Source of the DNA: Eubacteriales bacterium | GTDB taxonomy: Bacteria > Bacillota_A > Clostridia > Christensenellales > Aristaeellaceae | DNA: 11,992 nt | Reading direction: 5' to 3' | Assembly: GCA_029974855.1 (NCBI GenBank) | Contig: JARKQO010000518.1 | Coordinates: 1 to 11,992, forward strand | Shown: piece by piece, positions 1 through 6,596 of the stretch | How the letters are laid out: the number at the start of each line of letters is the position of its first letter | Position numbering within the stretch: the stretch's first letter is position 1 | The notes under the pieces: model-generated | The model's database searches: none | What the model saw: only the letters and a program-made list of their open reading frames with translations | What the model was told of the DNA's origin: nothing | Made by a program: the position numbers and the translations under genes

Positions 1-260
1 TGCTGATCATCAACCAGCCCACCCGGGGGGTGGACATCGGGGCCATCGAGTTCATCCACGAGCACATCATCCGGCAGCGCAACAAGGGCTGCGCCATTTT
101 GCTGGTAAGCGCCGATCTGGACGAGCTGTTCCGCCTCAGCGACAAATTGGTAACCCTCTTTGAGGGGCGCATCACCGGGCGCTTTGACCCGGCCTCCATC
201 ACCCAGGAGGAACTCGGCTACTACATGACCGGCGGCAGGCAGGAGGGGGCGGAGGCATGA
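1..260 (+). CDS. ABC importer ATPase, C-terminal end (NupO/RbsA-like), partial
   Basis: This is the last 85 codons of an ATP-binding protein whose start lies before the window; the frame is open from base 3. The visible part is the end of the second nucleotide-binding domain of a tandem-ATPase importer subunit. It shows NQPTRGVDIGAIEFIH (Walker B and D-loop region), then LLVSADLDELFRLSDK and the LFEGRITG strand. In this family (NupO/YufO, RbsA, MglA) the protein powers uptake of nucleosides or sugars through two membrane permeases. NQ stands where most ABC proteins have DE; from family knowledge this is common in the second domain of nucleoside-type importers and is not evidence of decay. The TGA stop overlaps the ATG of the next permease (ATGA), so translation is probably coupled. 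The substrate cannot be fixed without the binding protein, which is outside the window. Confidence 0.9.
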   Translation, partial: LIINQPTRGVDIGAIEFIHEHIIRQRNKGCAILLVSADLDELFRLSDKLVTLFEGRITGRFDPASITQEELGYYMTGGRQEGAEA

Positions 261-1393
261 ACACGGGATTTTGGCAAAGCCTCCGGGCCCTTGGCCGGCT
301 GAAGCCCTCCCAAAGGCTCCAGCGGGACTACCTGCTGTCCTTGCTGGCTGCCTTGGTGCTGGCCTTTGGCCTGGGCTGCGGCATCATGCTGCTGTCCGGC
401 CACGACCCCATCCGGGCCTTCGGCATCCTCTTCCAGGGAGCCTTGGGCTCCCGGATCGCCTTTGGCAATACCCTGGCCAAAACCGTCACCCTGTGCCTCA
501 CGGGCCTGGCCATGTCCGTGGCCGCCAAGGCCGGGATGTTCAACGTAGGGGGCGAGGGCCAGCTGTATTTGGGGGCCATGGCCGCCGCCGTGGTGGGGGC
601 GGGGCTGACGGGCGCTCCCCCCTGGCTGGTGACGCTGCTGGCTTTGGGGGCCGCGCTGCTGGCGGGAGCCCTGTACGCGCTGCTGCCCGCGCTGCTCAAG
701 GTAAAATGGAAGGTGAACGAGGTCATCACCACCATCATGCTGAACTCCGCGGCCATCTACTTTTGCAGCTACCTGGCCAACGGCCCCCTGAAAACCGGGG
801 ACCGGGGCATCAACAGCGGCACCGACGCCATCGCCGCCGGGGCGGCCTTTGCGCCCCTCATCAAGCTCAGCAACCTCACCACGGGCCTGTTCTACGCGGC
901 GGGGGCGGCCTTTTTGTGCTGGTACCTCATGAGCCGCTCCACCTTGGGCTTTGAAATGAAGCTCACCGGCGAAAACGACCGCTTTGCCCGCTATGGGGGG
1001 GTGCGCACCGGCTCGCTGATGCTGTGGTCCATGGTGATCAGCGGGGCCCTGTGCGGCCTGGTGGGCATGCTGGAGGTGTTTGGGCTGCACAAGCGCTTTC
1101 TGGTGACCCTCAGCAACGAGTTCTACTTCGACGGCATGCTGGTGGCCATGATCATGCGCTACAACCCCCTGGGCACCATTTTGATGAGCTTCTTCTTCGC
1201 CGTTTTAAGCATCGGCGGAAAGTCCATGGAGTTGAAGGCGGGCATCAGCAGCGAGCTGATTTTGATCATCCAGTCCATCATCATCTTCCTCATGGCCGCC
1301 GAGGGGGGCATCCGCCGGATGCTGGGGGAAAAATCCGCCGCCCGCAAGGCCCGCAAAGCGGCCCTGAAGGCCGGAAGGGAGGGCAGCCTATGA
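257..1393 (+). CDS. ABC importer permease 1 (NupP/YufP-like, BPD_transp_2)
   Basis: A 378-residue polytopic membrane protein, the first of two permeases that form the translocation channel with the upstream ATPase. The first strongly hydrophobic segment is at about residues 25-47. The family signature FNVGGEGQLYLGAM is at 95-108. EVITTIMLNS near 155-165 and the cytoplasmic loop GENDRFARYGGV also match the branched-chain/ribose/nucleoside permease family. The C-terminal 25 residues are basic (RRMLGEKSAARKARK) and probably cytoplasmic. It is slightly longer than the roughly 350 residues of B. subtilis NupP. The start at 257 is chosen because ATG overlaps the upstream stop and GGAGG motifs lie just upstream (242-246, 251-255). 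Its own TGA overlaps the ATG of permease 2. Nucleoside uptake is inferred from family and operon order; a related ligand such as a purine or sugar is possible. Confidence 0.92.
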   Translation: MNTGFWQSLRALGRLKPSQRLQRDYLLSLLAALVLAFGLGCGIMLLSGHDPIRAFGILFQGALGSRIAFGNTLAKTVTLCLTGLAMSVAAKAGMFNVGGEGQLYLGAMAAAVVGAGLTGAPPWLVTLLALGAALLAGALYALLPALLKVKWKVNEVITTIMLNSAAIYFCSYLANGPLKTGDRGINSGTDAIAAGAAFAPLIKLSNLTTGLFYAAGAAFLCWYLMSRSTLGFEMKLTGENDRFARYGGVRTGSLMLWSMVISGALCGLVGMLEVFGLHKRFLVTLSNEFYFDGMLVAMIMRYNPLGTILMSFFFAVLSIGGKSMELKAGISSELILIIQSIIIFLMAAEGGIRRMLGEKSAARKARKAALKAGREGSL

Positions 1394-2322
1394 GCGAGCT
1401 GTTTTCCACGCTGCTGTTCCAAAACACCCTGCGCACCGCTACCCCGGTGGTGCTGGCGGCCTTGGGCTGCCTGCTGACCCAGCATGTGAACATCACCAAC
1501 ATTGGCATCGAGGGGATGATGCTCACCGGCGCGTTTTTCGCGGTGCTGGGCAGCTGGTTCTTCGGCAGCTGGCTCATGGGGCTGGCCCTGGCCCTGGGGG
1601 TGGGGGTGCTGCTGGGGCTGTTTTACTACGTGTTCGTCATCAAGTTCGGCAGCGACGAGTTCATCATCGGCGTGGCCCTGAACATCTTCGCCGGGGGGCT
1701 CACGGTGTTCTTGCTGCGGACCCTCTTTCGGGTGAAGGGCGCCTTCTCCGGCCCGGGCATCGTGCCTTTGCCCACGCTGCGCCTTCCCCTGCTGGAAAAA
1801 ATCCCCTTGGTGGGCCCGCTGCTCAGCGGCAATACGCTGCTGGTGTATGTGAGCTGGCTGCTGGTGCCCCTTCTGTGGCTGCTGATTTACAAGACCCCTT
1901 TGGGCTTCCACCTGCGGGCCGCCGGGGAGTACCCGGAGGCCCTGCGGGCTGCGGGCAAGAACCCGGACCGGATGAAGTGCCTGGCCAGCGTGCTGTGCGG
2001 GATGCTCAGCGCCTTGGCGGGAGCCCATCTGTCCTTGGGCTACCTGCTGATGTTCACGGAGAACATGAGCGCCTCCCGGGGCTACGTGGCCTTCGCCTGC
2101 GTCATCTTTGGCCGGGGGAACCCCCCCAAGGTGTTCCTGGCGGCCCTTCTCTTCGGCTTTATCTACGCCTTGGGCCTGCGTCTGCAAAAGCTGATCCCCA
2201 GCGACCTTACCAGCATGGCCCCCTATGTGGTCACCGTGGTGATGATGGTGGCGGTGGTGCTGCTGGACAGGCGCAGAAAGAAGCGCCTGGCCCGGAACCT
2301 GGCCCAGGATGGGCGGGGTTGA
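1390..2322 (+). CDS. ABC importer permease 2 (NupQ/YufQ-like, BPD_transp_2)
   Basis: A 310-residue polytopic membrane protein, the partner of the preceding permease. Family marks are NITNIGIEGMMLTGAFFAV at residues 34-52, SDEFIIGVALNIFAGG, and the cytoplasmic loop AAGEYPEALRAAGKNPDRMK. The length fits NupQ (about 320 residues). The start at 1390 is supported by AAGGGAGGG at 1375-1383, six bases upstream, and by the ATGA overlap with permease 1. An open frame extends upstream to 1024, but that part is antisense-like noise over permease 1. This is the last visible gene of the importer operon: the next gene is on the other strand, ending at 2404. No convincing rho-independent terminator is seen in the 81-bp convergent gap; the best stem is the weak AAATG-GGCT-CATTT at 2371-2384. 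Confidence 0.92.
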   Translation: MSELFSTLLFQNTLRTATPVVLAALGCLLTQHVNITNIGIEGMMLTGAFFAVLGSWFFGSWLMGLALALGVGVLLGLFYYVFVIKFGSDEFIIGVALNIFAGGLTVFLLRTLFRVKGAFSGPGIVPLPTLRLPLLEKIPLVGPLLSGNTLLVYVSWLLVPLLWLLIYKTPLGFHLRAAGEYPEALRAAGKNPDRMKCLASVLCGMLSALAGAHLSLGYLLMFTENMSASRGYVAFACVIFGRGNPPKVFLAALLFGFIYALGLRLQKLIPSDLTSMAPYVVTVVMMVAVVLLDRRRKKRLARNLAQDGRG

Positions 2323-2403
2323 TCCATTCCCCTGGCAGGGCGGCATCATGATATTAGTATTTCCGTAACCAAATGGGCTCATTTTACTTCGATCATAGAT
2401 ATT

Positions 2404-4257
2404 CTATTGCTCTTCCTTCATGCTCAGAAGCAATAAGGGCTCAGCTTGCAGATTTCGCCAAACACCTACGCTTGCAATCAAGAGGCCTAACGCCAATACT
2501 GCCAACGCAATGGCCAGAAAAACGCTGAAATCAGCCGATTGCAAATTCACTTGCACATCAGCTAGCCTATCCGCATGATTCACCCAGCCGCTATAGGTTA
2601 AATCATAGCCGCCGTCCTGATTTACATTCATATTTCTATCTATGATGATGCCACCCAGCCATGCTCCAGAACAGACACCCACAGCAGCCCCCAAAATGAC
2701 AATGAGTAATAGGCCCGATAGAAGTGATATCGCGCATTGTCCTTGACGAAAGCCCAGCGAACGTTCTATCGCGGTTCTCTTCTTGTTCCTGGCGATAAAC
2801 AAAAATGTAAACAGGGCCAGTACCAATACCATCACAACCGCGCTGACCGTCAATAGGATCATGGAAATCATACGTATTTTTTCAATACCCATTTTGAGCC
2901 GCGTATATCCCTTATCATAAAACTTGATTTCCAGACCCTCAATGCCCTGCCGGCTCCATTTCTCCTCAAACAGGCTGATGGCTCCATTGGGTATCTGGAA
3001 GGAAGTCGTGGGGGCTGTCATAGGCCCCCAGGAGATAATATTGTTTTCGTCACTGTTTTTGACAGACGCGGCTGGGATAACCACCGTATTCTTTCCTATG
3101 TCGAAAGCCGAATACTCATAGGATGCTCCGTATACGTCGTAGATCCCCACGATCTTGTAGGCGCTTTCTTCAAACACGGGATAGGCCTTCCCCTGCGCGT
3201 TGAGCAGCCCTCCATACATCGCGCCCTCAAACGGACCCGGGGTAAACAGGTAATCCGCAAAATACAGCGGGAGCGAAACCGTATCGCCCAGTTTAAAACC
3301 GTTGTTTCTCGCAAACTGCCGCTGGAGAAGGCACACCTTGTCTCCTTTCGCATATTCCTCCTGGGAGATGTCCCGGCCTTCGGTGATATTCGCGGTACCC
3401 GTGAAAAAAGACATCAGAAGCAAGGTTGCGTTTGTGGGGATGACCGGTATTGTTTTTGGAAGCCGTTTGATCGCCCGGATCAGTTCTTCCCATCGCTGTC
3501 CCCTGGGGGTTTCGTAATAACCTTGGGTGACTTCCTCCCATTCATCCGATCCATATTCATAGGGGTCAGGGATCCGCGCTCCGGTTTTGTCATGCTGGGT
3601 GGATTCCACCCCCGTACAGGGGATTAATACGGAGTCAAACACTTGATCCTCATACCCTTGAAAAAACGACAGGTCCAAGGTCTGGACAGACATGATATAG
3701 GTTTTGCCCGCGTACAGAGGCTTCGGATTCTCATTGGAATAATCACAGAACAATACATTCTTTACGTATTTGCTCAGCGCGCCATACAGAATGCGCTTCA
3801 CCTCCATGGTGACAGGCTGGGACGGTATGCAATCCTCCAGCGGTGATAACTCCAGAATCATCCATCCCATGTCATTTGATTCATAAAAGTGCCCCATATC
3901 ATAGCTTTCATGATACGCGCCGTAAAAGGGACGCTTTTGGGGAGGATGGACATAAGGCGCGCCTTCAAAATCCAGCGCGGACAGGGGGATCAAGCTATCG
4001 TATACCGCCGCGTTCCAATAGGTATATTCTTTGCGGGCCGCATCCCATGAGGAGACTTCCCGCAGCATATTCGGCTTTTGCCGCACGGTACCGATGGTAT
4101 TGAAGCTGTTTTCATACGCCGCAAGGCTTCTCTGACTGGCCAACAGCAGATTGACGCCGACGGATAAAAACGCGGCGGAAAGCGTGATCAGAAGGAAAAA
4201 TAACACGGTTTTCACCGGTGTGCGCAGCATCTGGCGTACACTGTTTCTCAAAACCAT
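2404..4257 (-). CDS. FtsX/MacB-type ABC transporter permease (large, 617 aa)
   Basis: A 617-residue permease of the MacB/FtsX class. One N-terminal membrane segment (about 17-40) is followed by a roughly 420-residue extracytoplasmic domain resembling the MacB periplasmic-core type. Three C-terminal segments follow at about 463-488, 510-535 and 577-599. The coupling-loop motif KKRTAIERSLGFRQGQ at 492-507 matches the FtsX pattern and is where such permeases contact their ATPase. Family members do not use the usual carrier mechanism; they work as mechanotransmitters or exporters of peptides, lipoproteins or antimicrobials. The ATG at 4257 is preceded by GGGAGGGAC (minus strand, within 4261-4271) at good spacing, 14 bp after the ATPase stop. 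GC is far lower than in the flanking genes, especially in the external domain. The substrate cannot be told from sequence. Confidence 0.88.
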   Translation of the reverse strand: MVLRNSVRQMLRTPVKTVLFFLLITLSAAFLSVGVNLLLASQRSLAAYENSFNTIGTVRQKPNMLREVSSWDAARKEYTYWNAAVYDSLIPLSALDFEGAPYVHPPQKRPFYGAYHESYDMGHFYESNDMGWMILELSPLEDCIPSQPVTMEVKRILYGALSKYVKNVLFCDYSNENPKPLYAGKTYIMSVQTLDLSFFQGYEDQVFDSVLIPCTGVESTQHDKTGARIPDPYEYGSDEWEEVTQGYYETPRGQRWEELIRAIKRLPKTIPVIPTNATLLLMSFFTGTANITEGRDISQEEYAKGDKVCLLQRQFARNNGFKLGDTVSLPLYFADYLFTPGPFEGAMYGGLLNAQGKAYPVFEESAYKIVGIYDVYGASYEYSAFDIGKNTVVIPAASVKNSDENNIISWGPMTAPTTSFQIPNGAISLFEEKWSRQGIEGLEIKFYDKGYTRLKMGIEKIRMISMILLTVSAVVMVLVLALFTFLFIARNKKRTAIERSLGFRQGQCAISLLSGLLLIVILGAAVGVCSGAWLGGIIIDRNMNVNQDGGYDLTYSGWVNHADRLADVQVNLQSADFSVFLAIALAVLALGLLIASVGVWRNLQAEPLLLLSMKEEQ

Positions 4258-4271
4258 CCTCCGTCCCTCCC

Positions 4272-4943
4272 TTATGCCGCGCCGCCCGCGTCCAAGCGTC
4301 CGTCCACGAGGCTGTATATGATATCCGCTTGCTCCGCTACGATCTTGCTATGGGTGATGACCACTACGGTATACCCTTTTTCCTGGGCCAGTGTTTTGAG
4401 GATGCTTACGATCCCCTCACCGTTGGCCGCGTCCAGGTTGCCTGTGGGTTCATCCGCCAGCAGAATCTTTCCGCCCGCCGCCAGCGCCCGGGCGATGGCG
4501 ACCCGCTGTTGCTCCCCGCCGCTCATCATCAGCGGGCGATGCGCAAGGACACTCTCTTTCAACTTCACCAACGCGATACATTCCCGCGCCTCCGCCTTGG
4601 CCTCCGCCTTTGATTTCCCTCGCAGCTGTAAGGGAAACATCACGTTTTCCATTGCGGTCAGCAGCGGGAATAGATTGAAAGACTGGTAGATCACGCTGGC
4701 CGTGTCGCGCCGGTAGGCGTCACGGTCTATGGATGCCATGGAGTGCCCGTCCACCACGATCTCGCCCTTTGTGGGAAGGTCCAGGCCGGCCAAAAGGGAC
4801 AACAGCGTCGTTTTTCCACTTCCGGAGGGACCCATAACCGCGTACATTTGTCCAGCCTCAAACGTACATGTCACCCCATGCAACACCTCGTTTGTCTGAT
4901 ATTTACCGGTATATGTATAACTTACATCTTTGACTTCCAACAT
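4272..4943 (-). CDS. ABC transporter ATP-binding protein (MacB/LolD type)
   Basis: A complete 223-residue ATPase that energises the two permeases beside it. It has Walker A GPSGSGKT at 38-45, Q-loop Gln87 in YQSFNLFPLLTAMENV, signature MSGGEQQR at 140-147 (Met instead of the usual Leu), Walker B ILLADEPTGNLD at 160-171 with catalytic Glu165, and H-loop His198 in VVVITHS. The ADEPTGNLD form and the short length place it with LolD/MacB/FtsE-type ATPases that partner FtsX-like permeases. The ATG is preceded by TAGGAGGG, in which the stop codon of the upstream permease is fused to the Shine-Dalgarno, so translation of the two genes is probably linked. No catalytic residue is missing. The ATPase type is certain; the biological role (peptide export, antimicrobial resistance or envelope maintenance) is open. 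Confidence 0.95.
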   Translation of the reverse strand: MLEVKDVSYTYTGKYQTNEVLHGVTCTFEAGQMYAVMGPSGSGKTTLLSLLAGLDLPTKGEIVVDGHSMASIDRDAYRRDTASVIYQSFNLFPLLTAMENVMFPLQLRGKSKAEAKAEARECIALVKLKESVLAHRPLMMSGGEQQRVAIARALAAGGKILLADEPTGNLDAANGEGIVSILKTLAQEKGYTVVVITHSKIVAEQADIIYSLVDGRLDAGGAA

Positions 4944-4953
4944 CGTATCCCTC

Positions 4954-6171
4954 CTAATTGCTACTGGAAAGCATCGCCACCACGCTCACGCGGCCCAGCA
5001 TCCGTACCGCGATATACGCACCCAGCAGATAGGCAATCCAAAATGCCACCAGCGCCACGGCAGCGGCGGGCAGCGGAACGCCGGTGAACATCAGCGCCAG
5101 CAGCGCCCCGGCGATCCCTCCCGGCAATGCCAATAGTCCGCATTCCATCAGATATACCTCGAGACAGGCTTGTTTCGTCATGCCCAGTGACCGCATCACG
5201 GCAAACTCACCACGACGGCCATGCATCATCAGATGAGACATGACAGCGCTTGCCAGCAACGCCGCCGCCATCAGGGCGGGAGAAAAAAGCCATAGCAGCG
5301 TCAGGTTGTTGTGAATACTGGTGGCTGAACGGATGAAGGTTTCATCATGGATCATAAGCGCGCTCCCCGATACCGAATCGGACGCCTGCGGATTGACCGG
5401 CAACAAGCGGAGTTCTTTCATGAAGGTTTTTACCTCGTTTAAACGTAGCGGATCTTTCACGTAAAACGAGGTAGAATCAAGATAAAAGGGGGAGCCACAT
5501 TCTTCAAATACTTTTTTGGCCCAACCTATGGGAAAGAGGATGTTCGGCAACATCGTCAGATCCGTTGTTACCGTACGCGAATCAAAGCTGTCCACAATGG
5601 TCAGAACACGCGGAGCCAAGTGCTCATAAGTCATTCCGCCGGGATAATCGCCGTGTTGGTATCGATACAAGTCCAATTCGACGGTATCCCCTATCGACAG
5701 ATGATGGTCTGCCAAAAAATGCCGGCTGGCAACACACTGTGCGCTCTGACCCGCAAAAAACGCCTCCGCCTCCTTGAGGCTGTCCGGCTGAATCGAGGGG
5801 TATGGCGTGAGTGTATTGAAGCCCATCAAATAGACAATTTGGGGTTTTTCTGTTTTCTCTGTTTTTTCAGGTGCGTAGGTGGCGGGCATCTGTATTGTGC
5901 AGACCATATCTTTGGTCAACCCTGACGCTTCTATTTGATCCATCATAGACCCGCTTATCAGCAGCCCCATATTTCTCGATCCGTTCAGATTGCTGATGTA
6001 GGCTGAGACCGGGATGACCCCCGGCAGCGAAGAAAGCTGTTCCTGATTGGCACGGATGCTTCCTGCATATGTACACAGAAAGAAGACCATCGTGGCGCAT
6101 AAGGCGAACGTTAGAATGTTTCTAACAAGTTGTCGGCTCAGATTCGTGCACGCTAAGATCGCTTGAAACAT
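4954..6171 (-). CDS. FtsX/MacB-type ABC transporter permease (405 aa)
   Basis: A 405-residue permease, the first gene of the minus-strand cassette. One N-terminal membrane segment (about 16-37) and an extracytoplasmic region of about 250 residues are followed by three C-terminal segments (about 290-315, 337-361 and 367-390). The motif RRGEFAVMRSLGMTKQACLEVY at 319-340 is a textbook FtsX coupling loop. It differs in length and sequence from the 617-residue permease, so the transporter is probably a heterodimer with one shared ATPase. An EKTEKTEK run at 102-109 sits in the external part. The start at 6171 follows AAGGCGGTGA (an imperfect Shine-Dalgarno) and is about 63 bp downstream of a TATAAT box. 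The ends of the gene are GC-rich, but the middle coding for the external domain is AT-richer than the neighbouring genes. Confidence 0.88.
   Translation of the reverse strand: MFQAILACTNLSRQLVRNILTFALCATMVFFLCTYAGSIRANQEQLSSLPGVIPVSAYISNLNGSRNMGLLISGSMMDQIEASGLTKDMVCTIQMPATYAPEKTEKTEKPQIVYLMGFNTLTPYPSIQPDSLKEAEAFFAGQSAQCVASRHFLADHHLSIGDTVELDLYRYQHGDYPGGMTYEHLAPRVLTIVDSFDSRTVTTDLTMLPNILFPIGWAKKVFEECGSPFYLDSTSFYVKDPLRLNEVKTFMKELRLLPVNPQASDSVSGSALMIHDETFIRSATSIHNNLTLLWLFSPALMAAALLASAVMSHLMMHGRRGEFAVMRSLGMTKQACLEVYLMECGLLALPGGIAGALLALMFTGVPLPAAAVALVAFWIAYLLGAYIAVRMLGRVSVVAMLSSSN
5845..5868 (-). repeat. 9-bp tandem repeat coding EKT-EKT-EK
   Basis: On the minus strand this is GAAAAAACA, GAGAAAACA, then GAAAAA, coding EKTEKTEK (residues 102-109) in the external domain of the 405-residue permease. 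It looks like a short charged linker. Repeats of 9 bp keep the frame, so copy number could vary without breaking the gene. Confidence 0.6.
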
Positions 6172-6234
6172 TCAAATTCACCGCCTTTTGCGTTGCTTCT
6201 AGGAATAAGCATTCTTCATTGCATTTCCAGCCGT

Positions 6235-6240
6235 ATTATA
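6235..6240 (-). promoter_or_regulatory. -10 box of the FtsX-ATPase-FtsX cassette promoter
   Basis: On the minus strand the sequence reads CTATAGTATAATACGG, with an exact TATAAT about 63 bp before the permease ATG. A -35 box is not clear: TATATG lies 16 bp upstream and TTGATA 22 bp upstream, so either a weak or activator-dependent -35 is used. The near-palindromic TTCATATATATCAA at 6257-6270 overlaps the -35 area and could be an operator. It would drive all three cassette genes. Confidence 0.55.
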
Positions 6241-6323
6241 CTATAGAAAAGCAGTTCATATATATCAAAATAAGTGGATGGCAGCGATAAGCTATTTCCC
6301 TGATGGAGCCCCGACGCTACCGG

Positions 6324-6352
6324 TTGACCTTCCTCCCCCATGGGGGTATAAT
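6324..6352 (+). promoter_or_regulatory. Sigma-A promoter of the mgtA transcript
   Basis: TTGACC at 6324-6329 and an exact TATAAT at 6347-6352 are separated by an ideal 17-bp spacer, predicting a transcript start near 6359. The spacer contains the perfect 12-bp palindrome CCCCCATGGGGG (6335-6346), which abuts the -10 box and is a candidate operator. It is divergent from the cassette promoter at 6235-6240. Confidence 0.8.
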
Positions 6353-6380
6353 GAAAGCGCCACCGAAAGGAAGTGAGACA

Positions 6381-6485
6381 ATGGACGGCGAGCCTAGAAG
6401 CCGAAGAAACGGCTTCCCATCCCCAGTGGAAATCCAGACCAACGCGCCGGTGATGATTCCGGGCCGCTGTCCCTTGCGCGGGTAA
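6381..6485 (+). CDS. Candidate 34-residue leader peptide upstream of mgtA
   Basis: The ORF codes for a small basic peptide (MDGEPRSRRNGF... ending RCPLRG) with six prolines (5, 13, 15, 23, 27, 31). AGGAAGTGA at 6368-6376 matches 8 of 9 bases of the ideal AGGAGGTGA, and the ATG is the first one after the predicted transcript start. No membrane segment is present and no family was recognised. In enterobacteria mgtA is controlled by a proline-containing leader peptide (MgtL). That family is not homologous to this one, but the position and proline content suggest a similar role. It could also be a chance ORF: 34 codons is short, and only the strong ribosome site argues for translation. The frame is open upstream to an ATG at 6303, but that lies before the promoter. 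Confidence 0.45.
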   Translation: MDGEPRSRRNGFPSPVEIQTNAPVMIPGRCPLRG

Positions 6486-6515
6486 ACCGCCGATGGACCC
6501 AGGGTCCGTGTATTT

Positions 6516-6545
6516 GCCGCCGTCCGTTGGGGCGGCGTTTCTGTT
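6516..6545 (+). terminator. Weak terminator-like hairpin in the mgtA leader
   Basis: GCCGCC (6516-6521) pairs with GGCGGC (6531-6536) around a 9-nt loop and is followed by GTTTCTGTT. The stem is short and the T tract interrupted, so it is at best a conditional terminator. Its position between the leader ORF and mgtA fits an attenuator. Confidence 0.3.
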
Positions 6546-6596
6546 GCCATAGAGTATTGACACTGGGGAATCCTGAAAAAGAAAGGAATGATCCCA

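Larger units (their letters stand above)
6359..6596 (+). promoter_or_regulatory. Structured mgtA 5' leader (candidate attenuator)
   Basis: About 238 nt lie between the predicted transcript start and the probable mgtA start. The contents in order are: a strong Shine-Dalgarno and a 34-codon ORF (6381-6485); a perfect 7-bp stem GAAGCCG/CGGCTTC (6397-6416, inside the ORF); a stem around GGACC-CAG-GGTCC (6493-6509); a 6-bp stem GCCGCC/GGCGGC (6516-6536) followed by GTTTCTGTT, terminator-like but with a poor T run; and the inverted repeat CACTGGG/CCCAGTG (6561-6599) bracketing the mgtA Shine-Dalgarno and start. A second CCGCC at 6487-6491, right after the ORF stop, could compete for GGCGG at 6531-6535. 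No known Mg2+ riboswitch (M-box) core was recognised. Regulation by Mg2+ is inferred only from the downstream gene. Confidence 0.5.

Noticed and set aside
1159..2382. 407-codon open frame on the minus strand opposite permease 2
   Set aside because: His/Gln/Pro-rich low-complexity product, no ribosome site, fully overlapped by a recognisable permease gene.
2323..2403. Rho-independent terminator between the converging operons
   Set aside because: Only CCCT-GGC-AGGG (4 bp) and AAATG-GGCT-CATTT (5 bp) are seen, without a proper T run on either strand; too weak to annotate.
2340..6310. Insertion sequence or integrase borders around the FtsX cassette
   Set aside because: No transposase or recombinase gene, terminal inverted repeats or convincing direct repeats were found when comparing 2323-2403 with 6172-6320.
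6303..6485. 60-codon version of the leader ORF starting at ATG 6303
   Set aside because: The start lies upstream of the predicted promoter and transcript start (about 6359) and has no Shine-Dalgarno, whereas ATG 6381 has a strong one.
6557..6562. TTGACA as a -35 box for a second mgtA promoter
   Set aside because: At 17 bp downstream there is AGAAAG, not a -10 box, and the mgtA coding sequence begins at once.
6359..6596. M-box (ykoK) or yybP-ykoY riboswitch upstream of mgtA
   Set aside because: The conserved core sequences of these classes as I know them could not be found. A covariance-model search (Rfam) of this interval would settle it.
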